64,000 nucleotides of DNA from Aphis gossypii (taxonomy: Eukaryota > Arthropoda > Insecta > Hemiptera > Aphididae), in the NCBI RefSeq assembly GCF_020184175.1, contig NC_065531.1, forward strand, positions 40,383,213-40,447,212, written 5' to 3'. Made by a program: the position numbers and the translations under genes. Positions 1-13,990 of the stretch are shown piece by piece; the stretch's first letter is position 1; every line of letters begins with the position of its first letter. The notes beneath the pieces were generated by a model that searched no databases, was not told where the DNA came from, and saw nothing but the letters and a program-made list of their open reading frames with translations.

Positions 1-3000
1 GTCTTCATCTTTTACCATTACCGTAAGCGTTGTTGTGGAGGTAAGTCTGTCATCGGGGTTCTTAGCTCGGTCCTGAAATCATGTTTATTTCATTCGTTCG
101 TTCGTTCAACGATACTGTGAAAATATAAGTAATTATCGGACAAACGGGGTGGCACCAACCGGCAGAGGGTATAAGTAAATGGGGCCGACGTTGAATTCCG
201 TCGCCTGTCCCAAGACGTACGAAACACACCAATAACCGAATAAAATAAAAACCTTAACCATTTCGAAACATTTAAAACTTTACTACAATTCACGCCATCT
301 AAAACATTTATAACGCGTCTGACCTCTACAGCCGTTGCTATTCCGTCATAGATGTGCCATATGTACAGTGTGTGTACCTATATATAATACGTATTATATG
401 AACAGTGTACGCTGTAACGTGTGTGGTACGTGTATGCTCGTGCATATTTGGATGCGTGTAATATTCAAATATAAACAACCATAATGCCTACACCTATATA
501 GCGTTCATCGATATTCGGCTGTTCTATTTATTTGACATACGCCGGAAAAAACATAGAATATTAATTATAATATTATTGTTCGAAGCGTACAGAACTACAG
601 AAGTAATAATTTTATACAGCAGTATACAGTATACACTATACACACAGAATGACACATACATTTACAAACGATTTCATCTAATTGTAGACACAAATTATCT
701 TTACAATAATATCATATATTATTATTATTAAGTATGTATTTAATGTGACTGTGCAACCGGTGCTATAGAGTTTCATTAATCCTCATCACTAAAAAATTAA
801 AACATGTAGGTAGTGATCACCGTAGGACATATTTTTAAAATATAAGTTTTTAAAAAAATCGGTCATGGTAAATTCAAAAATTGTATACCTACTTAAATGA
901 AATTGCATTATCTTTAAAATGTATTATGGCGGGTAATACAGAAGTGGTTTATTGGGCTTTGATTATTTAATTAATAAATACTGATAATGATAACACGGGG
1001 GTCAAATAGTGAAGGTCAAACTTTGTGAACTTTAGTCCATAAATATCATTATTAAGTGGGCTTATGACATGAGAACAAATAATGTCAGTTATAAATACTC
1101 AAATTTAATGTATGTTGAAATAGAATTATTATAGTTTCGAGGTCGAATTAAAAGAAAAATTCTAAAGATCTACGTTTAGGATATACTTAACGCTTCAATA
1201 ATTAGTCTTAACTAATCTAACCAGAATGACTTGCTCACGTCGTAATAAAACCAGTATACGCTTATATTTCATAAATATATAAGTATTAGGACATTAGGTA
1301 TAAATAATTTTTCTATTATTTAACTAAATATTTTCAAAATAATATAAAATTGAGTTAAAATGCACGTGACTGGAAATATTATTATCCATTGTCAACAGAT
1401 CGTATGCCATATTATATGCTTGCATATATTATTATTATTGTATTATCAACCACCAACGCTATTTTTTGGCTAATTTCAACACTTAATTATTATCATATTG
1501 TATTCTCTGGAGTGAAGCATCAAAAAAAAAAAAAAAAACTATGAAATCTCAGGTGTAGGATTAATGAGTCATACTATACATGTATAAAATCCGTAGGAGA
1601 TGATGCATACATAATATAGGTACGCAATCTCAACCAATGTTCGCGGGACTCACAGCGTAGGACGTTTATGGAGTGCGAAATGCGCTACGTGTGTACTGTG
1701 TAGGTACGTATATCTAATCCCTCCTTTTCGTACATATCGTTTGCTAAGGGAAGTGGCGTAAGCATATAGGTGTATATAATAAATCGGATAAAATGCGTAT
1801 GTGAAAAAGAAAATAGTATCTATAACCGGTCTGTAAGAAAAAAAACCTGGTAAAAAATACCAGTGTAACTAGAGCGGCTTGCTTAAATTGGACATTTCCA
1901 CTTTGGCCTCGTTATTAAACCCTATCGCGTATAATGCGTGTCCCCGCACCATAAACGTAAATCGTAATATTATATTTTAAGAATATTACACGGTTTCGTA
2001 GTTTGAGGATACGGTTCCAAAAGTCGATTTCGGCTTATGAACCAACATCGCGGAGAAAAATAATTACTGCGGTACCGATTATATAATTATATATATAACA
2101 TAATAATCATAATATATGTATAGCTGCGTTGTACCTATTAGAAATTCGTTTCCGCCGAAAATGGAATACATGATATATTTTGATAATTTAACATTAAATT
2201 TTATACGTACTGTTGCTTGGATCGTTACGAAGTACTTTTGAACTTTTTCAAAGTCCAAGCCTTTTTGCAGTATTATTTCGCCAGAATTGGAAGATTTCAT
2301 TTTAAAGTGTTTGACGCCATCGCTGACTCTGCCTTTCTGAAGTTCTTCTTCCGGCACGTTTCCGGGAATCACCAAGTATTCGACTAAAGCGTTGACGCCG
2401 GTATCCGCGTCTACTGTTTTCACAGCTGCCACAGATGTGCCGACTGTTGTCAACTGTACATACACACACGAAAATGAATTGATGAGAAATTAATGAATTC
2501 AGTGCCAATACATTATTACACGATACATACCTCGGGAACCGAAACTTGGTATGGAGTATCTAAAAATACTGGTGCATTGTCGTTAATGTCGGTCGTTCGG
2601 ACTATTATGGGTATAGTCCTCTTTTTGTTGGTAGACCTCACTATGCATGTAACCTAAAGGTATAATTTAAAAAATTAAAATAAGTGAAAAGTTATCACAA
2701 AATAATATATTTATAAAAAATACTAAAAAAAAATATTAATATAATATAGTTACCTGAAATACGATGTGGGACAAATTTTCAGCGTCTCTGTCCAGCGGCT
2801 GAGTCAATTGGATATGTTTTCCGATTAACGCGAACGTCGAATTTCTCGTCGGAAAAAGTAAATCCAAAGAGATTTCAGTGTAAGGATCTCCTATGATTGG
2901 TAATTCGGATGGTTTGATGGGTTGATTTATTTCTGTTCACAAATAAAAACAATACAACAACAGGTGTATTAGGTACGTTATAAATTATTTTACGTTTATT

Positions 3001-5891
3001 ATATTATTATGTAGCATGTTAAAAGAGATCACGATATCATTATAAGCACACATCATCCTCGGGCGTTTTCTGTATATAATTGCCGAAATAATGGCACATA
3101 ATTATTGTATGTTAACTACGTTTAGTGCGTTTTAAACTCAGTTATAGGGCACGCGATCTCAACACGAAATTGCTGCGTATTTTCACAAAAAAAATTCCAT
3201 AAATAACAAATACCAGTCGGATGACTATTCGATTGAATAATCGAAACATTAAAATGTTGTTGATATACCAAATTTTTTAAAATTATTTTTAAACGACCGT
3301 CGGTTGCGCAATGTGCATATTATAATATTAGAGAAGTTTTCATTTCCCAAAAAATTCGACTTTACCATACAATATAATTTAATCATAAAAAAATGAAAAC
3401 GTTTTCGAGCACACTATTCTGCAGAGGAATCACATTATTCGTGGGAATCGTTTTAACGGCTCGTCTATTGTACAACAATAATTGTAGACACATACGAATG
3501 ACGTGTGATGCGGAAGTCTAATCTTTACTATATATCTATAATAAACCATCCGTTTCGTGTCGATTTCTTGTTGGACGAAATATTTTACATAGCTTATTAT
3601 TGAATGACATTTGGGATAAGACCTATATATTTATACTATTTACAGTATAGTATAAAAGAACTCGGCAACTTCGATATGTCTATTATATTTACTACCTAGC
3701 ACATAGTATACGTGCTGTTGTTGATTGGCTGAGGTAAGTATTATCAGGTCAAATACCAGCACAATAAAAAGTGACTAGAACGATGGTCCATTGTAAAGGT
3801 GGCACGCTTAACGTTGGCACCGCACATCTCGAGGTGTAAATAACTGCCAATAGCTCGAGGATAACGGTACAATTATTGTTGTGACGAGTAATAATCAGTT
3901 TTACGTTTTCACTGTTGTTGTTCCTATATAGTTGCGATGTGTGAACGTGTGTGTGCTGGTGACAATTATACAGCGTGACTATGTGTTGTAAATAGTATAT
4001 TTGGACAAGTTCGCACGGTCTAGTTTTTGTAAATTGACTTTTAAGTTTAGAAAACATTTAATTATTGTACGATTTATTAAATGTCCATCCGAAAAATAGT
4101 AACGAAGGATTTTCCATGAACATCCTGAGCGCGGTTATAGTTTTGAAAAAATTTTAAGTCAAACCATTTTAACCGTATTACTATTAATATTTGATATTAC
4201 CTATATTTAATATACGCTTATCATTGGTATCAGTTGTTGGTATTGAATATGTTCTAAAATAATAGATAATGATTATAATTTTTTGTTTTGTACTGCAGTT
4301 TCTTTCTAGCGAACACGCGCAGAGACCTTTGTTCGTCGTTTCAAACTATCTTTTCAATACATAAACTTGTTGGGTCATCGTTAATTTGAGTAACCCGAAG
4401 CAAATCAACACACGTCACGCGGAAATATAAGTGGATCTTTTTTTTATTGCCATGACCAATTGGATTTTATTGAAAAAAAATACTTACGAGACCCACGACT
4501 TTCTTCGATGTCCAGCACAATGTTTCCTTGACCAGTTTCCATCTCGCATAGCCCTAAAATAATAAAAATGAATTCGATTCAAAACGTGTCTAATTAATAT
4601 TTTGATTGTTATTGTTCTAGTGGTAGGGTACAGTGATACATCAACCAATTAACTGTACGAAATTAATAATTATATCATAAAAAAATATACTAGTTATACT
4701 TCATAGGTACACCTATAAGTACATATATATATTTTATATTATAAAATATCCTTTTAAGTTTTTTTATAAATATATTGTTAAATCTATATAGAAATATATT
4801 CTCCCTCCCCCCAATCAAAACCCTGGATTCGTAACTAAACTAAAATATTATATCATGATGAAATTTCCGACCTATATGCATTTCTCGGTTAGGCCTTATG
4901 CCAAATACGATGACAAAATTGTTTGCAATTGTTTGTTTAATTTTTAAAATTTTTATAAACATACGAGTTTGAGCATAATTCACGAAATCCATAATTTATA
5001 TAGGTACCTATATACAATGTACGATGTTCACACGAGTTCTACGACCCTATAGGTATATACAAACCGGTCGTCAATCCTCCGGAAATGCTTTTCACGTAAT
5101 ATTATATACACGCCGTATATAAAATTTTCTGTTTCATTTATAAATATATGATGCGACAATCGATTACACAATCCCACGGATCTAACTAATTAACACATTT
5201 CGACGAAGTTAGTAGTATTGGTGTATGGTAATTTTTGAATTAATATATTTTTGAATTGAATAATACGTATAAGTAAACAAACTTGTTTAATATTTTTATG
5301 GGCATGGAGAAAATTGTCGTCGTACGACAAACGTACCTACACATTACATATTATTACATTTAGTTATACGGAGATAAATATTATTATTATATTATTAGTT
5401 ATTACATTATCTGATGACGTCACGTATAATTTCTTCGGGGTTAGCTTATAAATTATAGGTTTTTTTTCTTTATTTCCTCGAGATTGTATTTATATACTCG
5501 TATACCGCTAGTAATATTACTGGTCACAAATAAAATAAATATTATAATAAAAACAGATCGTTAAAACGATAAATAATAGGTAATAATAATATAATGTTGT
5601 TTATACCTACTGCAGTTTAAGATTTTATTTTTTTTATTTCACAGATGAATTTTCTAGCGTAAGATAACGCGATCGCATCGTATAACACAGATAAAGCGTC
5701 GCAGATTGCATTATATAGGTGCATATAGCTATTATTCTTGCAGTTCAATGCTATTATATATACGCGCAGTATTCTAATCTTCTAATCAAATTATTACCTG
5801 GTTTGGCATAAACGCCATGTCGGTGTCCTTTGTCCAAGATGAGCAGGAACAGTAGCGGGGTCCACACAGCTATAGACCGTCGCCGATCCAT
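1..5891 (-). CDS. Cad99C: Protocadherin-15 / Cadherin-99C-like protein, N-terminal part (six exons, 3' end outside window)
   Basis: Calcium-dependent adhesion protein of actin-rich protrusions; the vertebrate orthologue PCDH15 forms hair-cell tip links and fly Cad99C acts in microvilli. Coding exons in transcript order are 5891-5798, 4553-4488, 2932-2754, 2653-2531, 2453-2211 and 72-1. All have GT-AG borders and the phases join into 259 residues without a stop. Residues 1-29 are a signal peptide (basic MDRRR, then a leucine-rich core, ending VYA). EC1 follows, with DRD at 101-103 and the linker DINDNAP at 135-141. Cys34 and Cys116 fit the EC1 disulphide known in PCDH15. EC2 has PE at 153-154, DAD at 169-171 and YFVTIQATDRA near 229-238, then a threonine-rich strand; this stretch is closest to PCDH15. 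The ATG is one base after an acceptor (tttgttttag), so the 5' UTR begins in a distant upstream exon. The other EC repeats, membrane segment and tail lie beyond base 1. Cadherin is certain; the Cad99C subfamily is likely. Confidence 0.88.
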
Positions 5892-5892
5892 C

Positions 5893-7799
5893 CTAAAACA
5901 AAAAAACATTTAAATTTTAATAGGTTTATAACAAAATCACTAGGTTATGAACATCACACGTATTGGTACACCGCAAGCACGCACGCACGTACGTACGTGT
6001 GGTTGCGCCTAGCTGTCGGTCATTAGCGATAAGTTCCAAAAGAAGTATTTTTATGATTTATTCTGCACACAGGATTTCATCCAACGCCGAGAGATTTTTC
6101 AATCAGGATAATATTGCTTATTATATTCCTACATAACTGTTATTACACAATTGTGTAAGTGAGACGAGGTATTTTTTTCTTGTCGAAAAACCCCTTGAGA
6201 CTGACGAGTGAAAGTCCACCATGCAGTTATGCGCATGTATATGATAATAATGGCACGTGACCTTTTAAAGTCGTATAGTATATTATTGACGATCATTTTA
6301 GTATGTCATTTTTTTTAATTAATGGATAATGTGAGTTTATATTATATACTGCAATAGTACGTTTATTAATTTTTTTTACGATGGAAATGTTTTGCGACTT
6401 AATCAGTAATAAGAAATTGTTTATATAACACGGGATTTGAGAATGCATTCTATATTTCTATAACACTATAATAATATAGTGTACGTATGTCGTATACGTA
6501 CGTCGTACATAATATAATATATTACTTTTACTATCAATATTCATTTATAATTAACAATTTGGAATTGATGTAGTTACCGTCTTTATATGTGTAGAAATCT
6601 CTTTAGATTTCTATGGCATTATCACACCGAATACGCACCTAAGTCCTAAGGTTTAGCTATTTTATTATCGAGTGAATAGTACAAACATAAACCTACTGGT
6701 ATCACGTTGAATAAATACTTTTTCAATTGTATAAAGGTCGTACCTGTATAAAATTGTCAAAACTCTTACATTTTAGGTACCTACTTTATGACTGATCTAG
6801 CTACTTTGGTAAGGTGGCATATATAATAACCCAATAATGTGTACATGCCTACATGTATGATGATGACTGCAGTCATAAAATTAAAAAGAATAACGCGAAT
6901 AATGTTTACTGCAAACGCAATAGTGATAAAATAATAATCGTAATTAGTCGTACGATGCAACGATAGTGTTTTATGTATTCTAAATAAAATTATTAGGTAG
7001 GTAGGTATACTCGAGGGTAATAACTATAATAACATAATAATAATATGGGCACCTATAGTATTTATTATTTAGGTTAAAGTAATACAGAGTACATTAATAA
7101 TACACACATGTGTGTCTTTTATTATATAATTTACATTGTGAATACGTAATTCGAATGGAGCGAAATTCAATGAATAGAACATAATAATATACAAATCACT
7201 TAAAGTTTTTCAGTAATCGTGACTAAACGATAGCGTATACTGCAGTCCTTCGTTTTAACACGGCAATGTGATAGTATTGTATTTATTATTTTACTATTTT
7301 TTTTTATAATATTTATTGTCTTTCAGTTCGAATCGGAAAAATACTTTCTCGAGTTATTTTCTAGAACGCAATGCGTTGTACGTATATAGGCATTATATCG
7401 GGTATAACGCGGCTGGAACTCTGGTGCGTTATGGGCAGCATTATCCACACATGACTACGTCATGAGCGTTAATGCGTTATAGGTTGCGAATGCAACAAGA
7501 AAAAGATGGAGATTTTCAGATTTTTCGTAATGAAAACGTTCGCCGCACGACAGAGCATGTGCTACATAACAATATATAATAATATAATATTATTATAATA
7601 CTCGGAACACGACTGACGTATAGATCTAATCCGACCGCTGTACAACATTATTATTATCGTTATTGGTATAGTACCAGTATTATTTTTTTCGAATATGATT
7701 AATTATAATAAAAAAAATATAGCAATACTTAAATACGTAATACACTGCGTCGGTGTGTATAATACGCGACTTCTCGAAGCTCTAATTATAATGTAATTC
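5893..7799. other. AT-rich noncoding DNA upstream of the Cad99C ATG exon
   Basis: Probably the large first intron of Cad99C. It holds alternating ACGT/CGTA runs (5978-6001 and 6481-6510) and AT palindromes near 7570-7600. No coding signal. Confidence 0.5.
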
Positions 7800-8470
7800 G
7801 ATGACTTTTCACCAAATTGCCGCGATGTGTGACGAGTGTATTATGCGTGTGCGTGCGTGCGCGTATATCTAACATGTTATATTATACACCTAACCCTTTC
7901 TGCAAGGCCATACATCGGAATCCGATCCAACTCTGCCGTTCCCGTGTAGGTACCTATAATAATACATATTATTGTAAGTGTGTGTGTGTGTGTGTTTTTT
8001 TTTTTTTTTGAAAGATATATTACAGGCGTAGGCATGTACCTATAATATCCATAACAATATCTGTGGACAGGATTTTTTGGCCCGATACGACCGAGCGGCG
8101 GCACGACGGTCAATCGGTATTCGGGTCAGACATCTCGATCGTTTAGCAACTTGCCTTGGCCACCGTCACGATTCGACATTCGTACATTATAAGTGTATAC
8201 GACACACACACAATTTAATATTGTACAGATAACGACTGCTATATACCTATAACTATGTACGTGAAAACGAAAAGTGCTCGCGCCAGTCGTGGAGATAACA
8301 AGACCGTTTTTCAGCGTCCAAGCGCGGCGAGCCGGAGTCCGCGTATAGTCCACTTTTACGTGGTTTTAACGAGAAATCGCCGAGATCGCATCGACACGCG
8401 TAGGCATACATAGGCATCATATAAGGGGGTGCTTACCTACATAATTCATATTATTTCAACTTGGACCGCG
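7800..8470. other. CpG-rich island
   Basis: Richer in CpG than its flanks, with the TG/poly-T repeat. The 75-codon minus-strand frame at 8126-8353 has no motif. The nearest such island to the Cad99C ATG exon, so a second candidate for promoter or enhancer DNA. Confidence 0.35.
7978..8009. repeat. (TG)n tract followed by poly-T
   Basis: About nine TG units run into about fifteen T residues; simple sequence inside a CpG-rich block. Confidence 0.8.
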
Positions 8471-9602
8471 CACTTCTATACGACCGTTATGGCCCACAAA
8501 TTCGATTGAAATCGACGATGTATCCAAGTACGAGTAGGTACTATACATTTGTTTGTTAGATACTTAAAGTTGTATAACAATATAATATTATTGTTAGATT
8601 GTCGAGGTATTATCAATGTTATACAGTTTGGTCGCGGTTACACACGTTCGTGCGTGATAATAAATCGTATATTTAGTATATTATTATATTATGAATTCAC
8701 GAATAACGCGTAAAGTGATAATGTGATACTAAAGCCTATATAAAATTAAAAATAATTCAATAAATGACGAAATGGATATACTTTTTAGACGATTTTAATT
8801 AAGATAAGAATATAATATCAGACGACCAATTGAAAATTGTATGGGTTACAACGAAGAAATTCAGTATTATAACAATGTAAGTGCACTTGAATTTTAAATG
8901 TATTAAAATATTTGAATTTTTATATGCAAGACAACCGTGAAACCTTTAGGTAGGTGGGTATTGGGTAGGTATTATAATATATATTATGAATTATGTACAA
9001 TACACGGTTGTGAATCGGCAAGTACACATGGTAACTTGCCAATATTTTATATCCTGTGCTGTCCATATAATACACTTTAATATACATTTATAAATTATGT
9101 AATACGCACATCCGAATAATAACGTATTTGTTAAAAAATAGCTTGCAGCCGTTAAACAATAACCCGTAGTGGTTTGGCGTGGACCACTATAAAGGTATGC
9201 GCAAACAACATCACAGATATATAGCAGCTCCACACCTATATGCGGCTAAAGTATATCATTCGAATTTAGTTTTAATTGTCAGCATTAGTGCGTTTCTCGA
9301 GACGAGTGATTTTAATAAACAGAGTGTACGCGTTACGCACGAGTAACGGCGTAAGCATATACATAGTATAATAAACTAATTCGCCATAATAATAAGCAAA
9401 TTATAAATGCGAGTACATAAATAATACTACTTTTTAACATTTGAATTTCAAATATTTAAACGCGCAGCAATGTAACGACTCCTACGCGTAATGTATTTCA
9501 CGTATAAATATATACATTTATGCGTTGCACTTTAACTATATACTTCAAGAGCATTGCCTTCCAACGTAACAGAGAGAATTTCCAAACAAATCTGCAATTA
9601 GT

Positions 9603-9635
9603 AATATTAATAATAATAATTATTATTATTATTAT
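9603..9635. repeat. Inverted AAT/ATT microsatellite
   Basis: Repeated AAT units run directly into repeated ATT units, giving a near-perfect AT palindrome of about 33 bp. Confidence 0.7.
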
Positions 9636-10952
9636 ATCATTAGGTCCAAGTACAAATTATGTCAATCAAAAAAATATATTATGACTACATTTTACAAAGC
9701 ACAGTATTAAATAGCTTATTTTCTTTTGTGTGATATTTTTATAAATATTTTTGAGAGATTTACCATATCTTCTTTACATCGCAGTCTAGATTCATCCAAC
9801 ATTATCGGTAGATACGTTTTTAATAGTTTTTTTTAATTTTACTGTAAATATATTAATTATAATCGTCGATACGTTTACCGATTGTCATAATTGTTTCTTA
9901 TTTTTTTTTTTGAGTTCTATATAGGCGTACGGCGTACCGCAATCGAACACTCCTCAAATCACGCCTACCGCGCAAATTATATTACGAAATTAAACATCAA
10001 ATATGGGCATCGTACAATCAAAAAACAATTTACTTAATGGATATGGTACCGATCATAAGTATATACATTTAAGTCGTAGAGTAATTAATCAAGATTTCAA
10101 TGAAACTAAATAATTTAAAATATAAATTCAATAATTTTTTTTCCGTAAAGTATAATGTGTTACTTACAAGTTACAGTACAATAATTCATATTTTATACAT
10201 AATATTTAACAACTTCATTTAATATCTAGTAATGAAGTATAGACTATAGTTTGTACGAAAATTATACGTTATTCATACAATTTTCTAAGAAAACGATGTA
10301 CAATAAGTAAATAAAGTTATAACTATTAAAAAGACAGCAGGAAGTGACTCACGACTATAATAAGATATTTTACAGTCATGAACGGTTTAAATTTAGTGCT
10401 ACAAGACTATAATATTAAATATTCAACTTTGTTTCAGTTAAGTATTTTATCAATGGCATATTAAAAAAATAAAAAAAACAACAGTTAGGCGGTATTTAAA
10501 TTATATTAATTGTCAGGTACACATTTTAGTATAATATTACGTAATTTCCAATAGTACCTAATGGATTATTTTATTAATATTCAATACACATCTACAGTAA
10601 AAACTTCATAATAATAATAATCACACACGTCATTTTCGCTGAAAAACTCGTGAGATATATCGGTACTACGTTACGTATATACCAATTAAAAATCCTTAAT
10701 ATTTCTTGCTTCGTGTTTGCCGTTAACGGGCTACAGCCGTTGTTAATGATATTTAGATTGAAAAAACTCCAGTCACGAACGTTGGGCGCGGAACAAACGC
10801 GTGGAATATAAATCGAGGAAAACGTGTAGGTTTTAAGTATAAAAATATAATATAACGCGAGGACAACGCACATCGCACATGCGTATAATAATAAATCAAC
10901 AGCTGAAAACCCCTCGAAAAATGACAATTTCAACTGAAAACATTAAAAATTT

Positions 10953-12152
10953 ATGATTTCGGGACAAAATTATATAATCAGCTCTTATTTTTTGAACAAT
11001 ATGAAAATCCAAAATTCCAATACTAATTTTCTACAAATTTTTGTTTTTATATACCTCGACCCTTTCTGGAAGTTTTAAATAGTCCCTATTACACATGTAT
11101 AGAAAGAGTCAGTGCTAGCAATACATTTTTTTGTGAATAATCGACTGATAATATCAAAAATGGGTATGCATTGGACAATATCAAAAATGTTGATTTTTAT
11201 TATTTCATATTTATTTTATTTTGATATTTTATAAATTATGTAGTTATCGCGTATAATATTATAATAATAATTGCATAAAATATTGAAATTGACACTCAAA
11301 AATAAAAACACGATTCTGTTATTCCATACTAAGTATACCTATTGATATTTCTGGTTTCAAGAAATCGAATAAAACCATCGCTCACCATCTCTAATAATAA
11401 TATATTAATAGTACTTAGTAGATTAGTAGCGACTAGCAATCTACCATACTATACGTCGAAGACGTTTGCGTGATTAATGATCCGGTCATATCACGGGTGC
11501 TTGGTTGTGTATAGCCGGAGAAACTGGTTAAGCATGCCGCGTTGTTGGAGTTTTTTTTTATTATTTTTTTGGTTTTCATTTTATGACCGAATCGAACGCG
11601 CATCCAAAATTGCGTGTGAGGTACAAAAGATGGTCGTTACAATGACGGTTGTAACGCATATATACTAACTCCAGCAGAGAGGATAGAGACAGGGCGATGT
11701 ATACTCCGAAGATCGCGTGGTTGGAGTCTAGAGATGATAATATCGCCAGCTAACGGTGGTAAAGGTACTATACCATGTATATAATGCAACTCTGCACCCA
11801 TGATTGTTTGAAAATACTTCATACAATAATCTGTGTTATTATTCACGTTTTTTTATGTAGAAAACGCGTTTCAGAGTACACCGGCTCCAAACGAAGACAG
11901 TAAAACACTTTGGATTTTATGGAAATTTCTTTCCGTGTAACTTTTTCTCTTTTGTTTTTGAATTGAAGCACGATCCAAATATATCTAACACTCTCAAACT
12001 ACATTGAAGATTGAACTGAAATCACGATATTATATATAAAAAAAATTTTAACGAATAATTTGATTTACCACAGACTTAATATAATTAGGTATATTAGTTA
12101 AGAATTGAGATTATTTCGGAAACTGAAGTCCCCAATGATTTCGGGACAAAAT
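10953..12152 (+). repeat. 18-bp direct repeat pair bracketing 1.2 kb
   Basis: ATGATTTCGGGACAAAAT occurs at 10953-10970 and again, identical, at 12135-12152. The flanks differ. An 18-mer with a GC-bearing core is unlikely twice by chance in 1.2 kb, so both may come from the same dispersed repeat family. No inverted ends or open frames between them are recognisable. Confidence 0.4.
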
Positions 12153-13990
12153 ATAAGAAAGTTGCAGGTGACATTAATAAAGGATTGACGTAGCAGGTAT
12201 ACTCGAAGGAAGGGATGTGTTTTAATTTTTGGGAGACCATTAGACCAAGTTGATTGTTTTTTCTCCAACGGTCTATACTGTACCCAATGGTAGATTTAGT
12301 GTATTCAATATCACCGAGTACTATTTCAGACGTGGATTTAAACCAATTTAGTTTAGTACCTACATTTTTGATATTATGTTATACACACTCATTATACGTT
12401 GGGTGTATTTGTAACACTAATTGATCAAATCTGTAATAAAATTGGTTGTTGATTAATAATATTACAAACAATAAATATTATTATTTAATCAATGATATAG
12501 TTAGAAAAAACATTTTCAACATTTCAGAAGTTAAAAATATCGCCTGTATTATGCGCTTAGTGATTATTATGATGTCTATGCGACTATGCGTAAATCCGCC
12601 TCTGAATTCTGACTTGTCTTTGTCTATTTTTATTTAAATAATTCACTTAGTTACCAAATTGTATTGTGTTCAGCTGCTTTTCGCTAAAGATAGTAGGTAC
12701 TATATAGTTGATAGAATAGCCTGTACTTTATTGATAATGTTAGTTTTTTGAATAAATAATAGACAAAGACTTAAAACATTAATTAAAAAAAAGGAAAAAC
12801 TAACAACAACATGCAATGTTTCATTATCAGTGGTCACCAACTCATGGCCAAATTATGTTGAAGTAAAATATTGAAATAAATATAATATAATATAGTAAAA
12901 TAAATATATTAAAAAATATCGTGAATTTGTTTGTAGTTCAATAAAATAACATATCATTAATATCGTAAAATATTCGAAATCAAAATAGAACAGTTCAAAT
13001 TAATACGATTTAAATATTTACTATACATAATATAGATTTGAATAACATAATAATAAATTAATATGTGTCTGGAAGGTACCTGATTAAGTATGGAATAAAT
13101 CATACAATGGCTACCATATTATGTATTGTAATTAAGTATAAATAATTTATATACCTATACAGGTATACAGTAAGAGTATGTGTATATTATTAATTGTTTT
13201 GAAAATATCATTACCAATTCTATTTTCTATTGCTATATACTTATATATTGTTGTGTTTGTTTATTATTTACATCATTTTAATTTACATGATTTATTATTC
13301 TAGATCTTATTCTCATGTGCATATGAACTTTTTAAATAACATTTTCATAATTTATGGTTATTATTTAACTTAGTATACTACAAATCTAATATGTAACATT
13401 GTTCGTCGCGAGTATTTTTCTTTAGAACATAATAATTTTGCCGAAAATTATATAATATATCTTTAGAAAAAAGAACCAACTTCGCGTCTTTAGTTTTAAG
13501 CATTTTGATTGTGTTGCCATTCACAAAGAGACAATGATATTTATGTATAAAATAAATGAAACAACCAGAAAGCAGATTATTGTAGGTATGTTGAGGGATA
13601 ATAAATTCACAGATATTATTAATAATTAATATGTTAAATGTCAAAAACAAAAAGAATAATTTCAATTTTTCTTTTTTTTCTTATAGTTTTAAATTCGTAT
13701 AATGGTTATAAATGTAGATTGTAGGTACAATAGGTATACACATATAATGGGTTGTATACACACAATTATTTTGTATTTCTGTTCGTAGTAGATGAGAATG
13801 ATGAGATACAATTCGTTTTTACTTTTTTTACAACTACTAGTGTTTTTTCTTTTTTTTATTGTTGTCTTAATCATCATAGAAACAAGTGCTTACAACCAAT
13901 CAGTGGGCGGTTTTATTTACATATTGTTAAAGAGTATAGTTGAGATACACTCTGCACTTCTGCAGTACACCTGAATCGGACTAGTTGGGG

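Larger units (their letters stand above)
8471..13990. other. AT-rich DNA without recognised genes
   Basis: Contains only the small inverted microsatellite at 9603 and the 18-bp repeat pair. The longest frame (10592-10933, minus, 113 codons) starts with a hydrophobic stretch but has no family resemblance. Confidence 0.5.

Noticed and set aside
3732..3742. GAG|gtaagtatt plus-strand donor
   Set aside because: Lies inside an intron of the minus-strand cadherin with no open exon before it.
7324..7335. GTTCGAATC, like a tRNA B box
   Set aside because: No A box or cloverleaf upstream; other B-box-like strings (9940, 37040) fail the same test.
10592..10933. 113-codon minus-strand frame with a hydrophobic N-terminus
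   Set aside because: The hydrophobic start reflects AT-rich codons; no family resemblance, and no splice or promoter signs.
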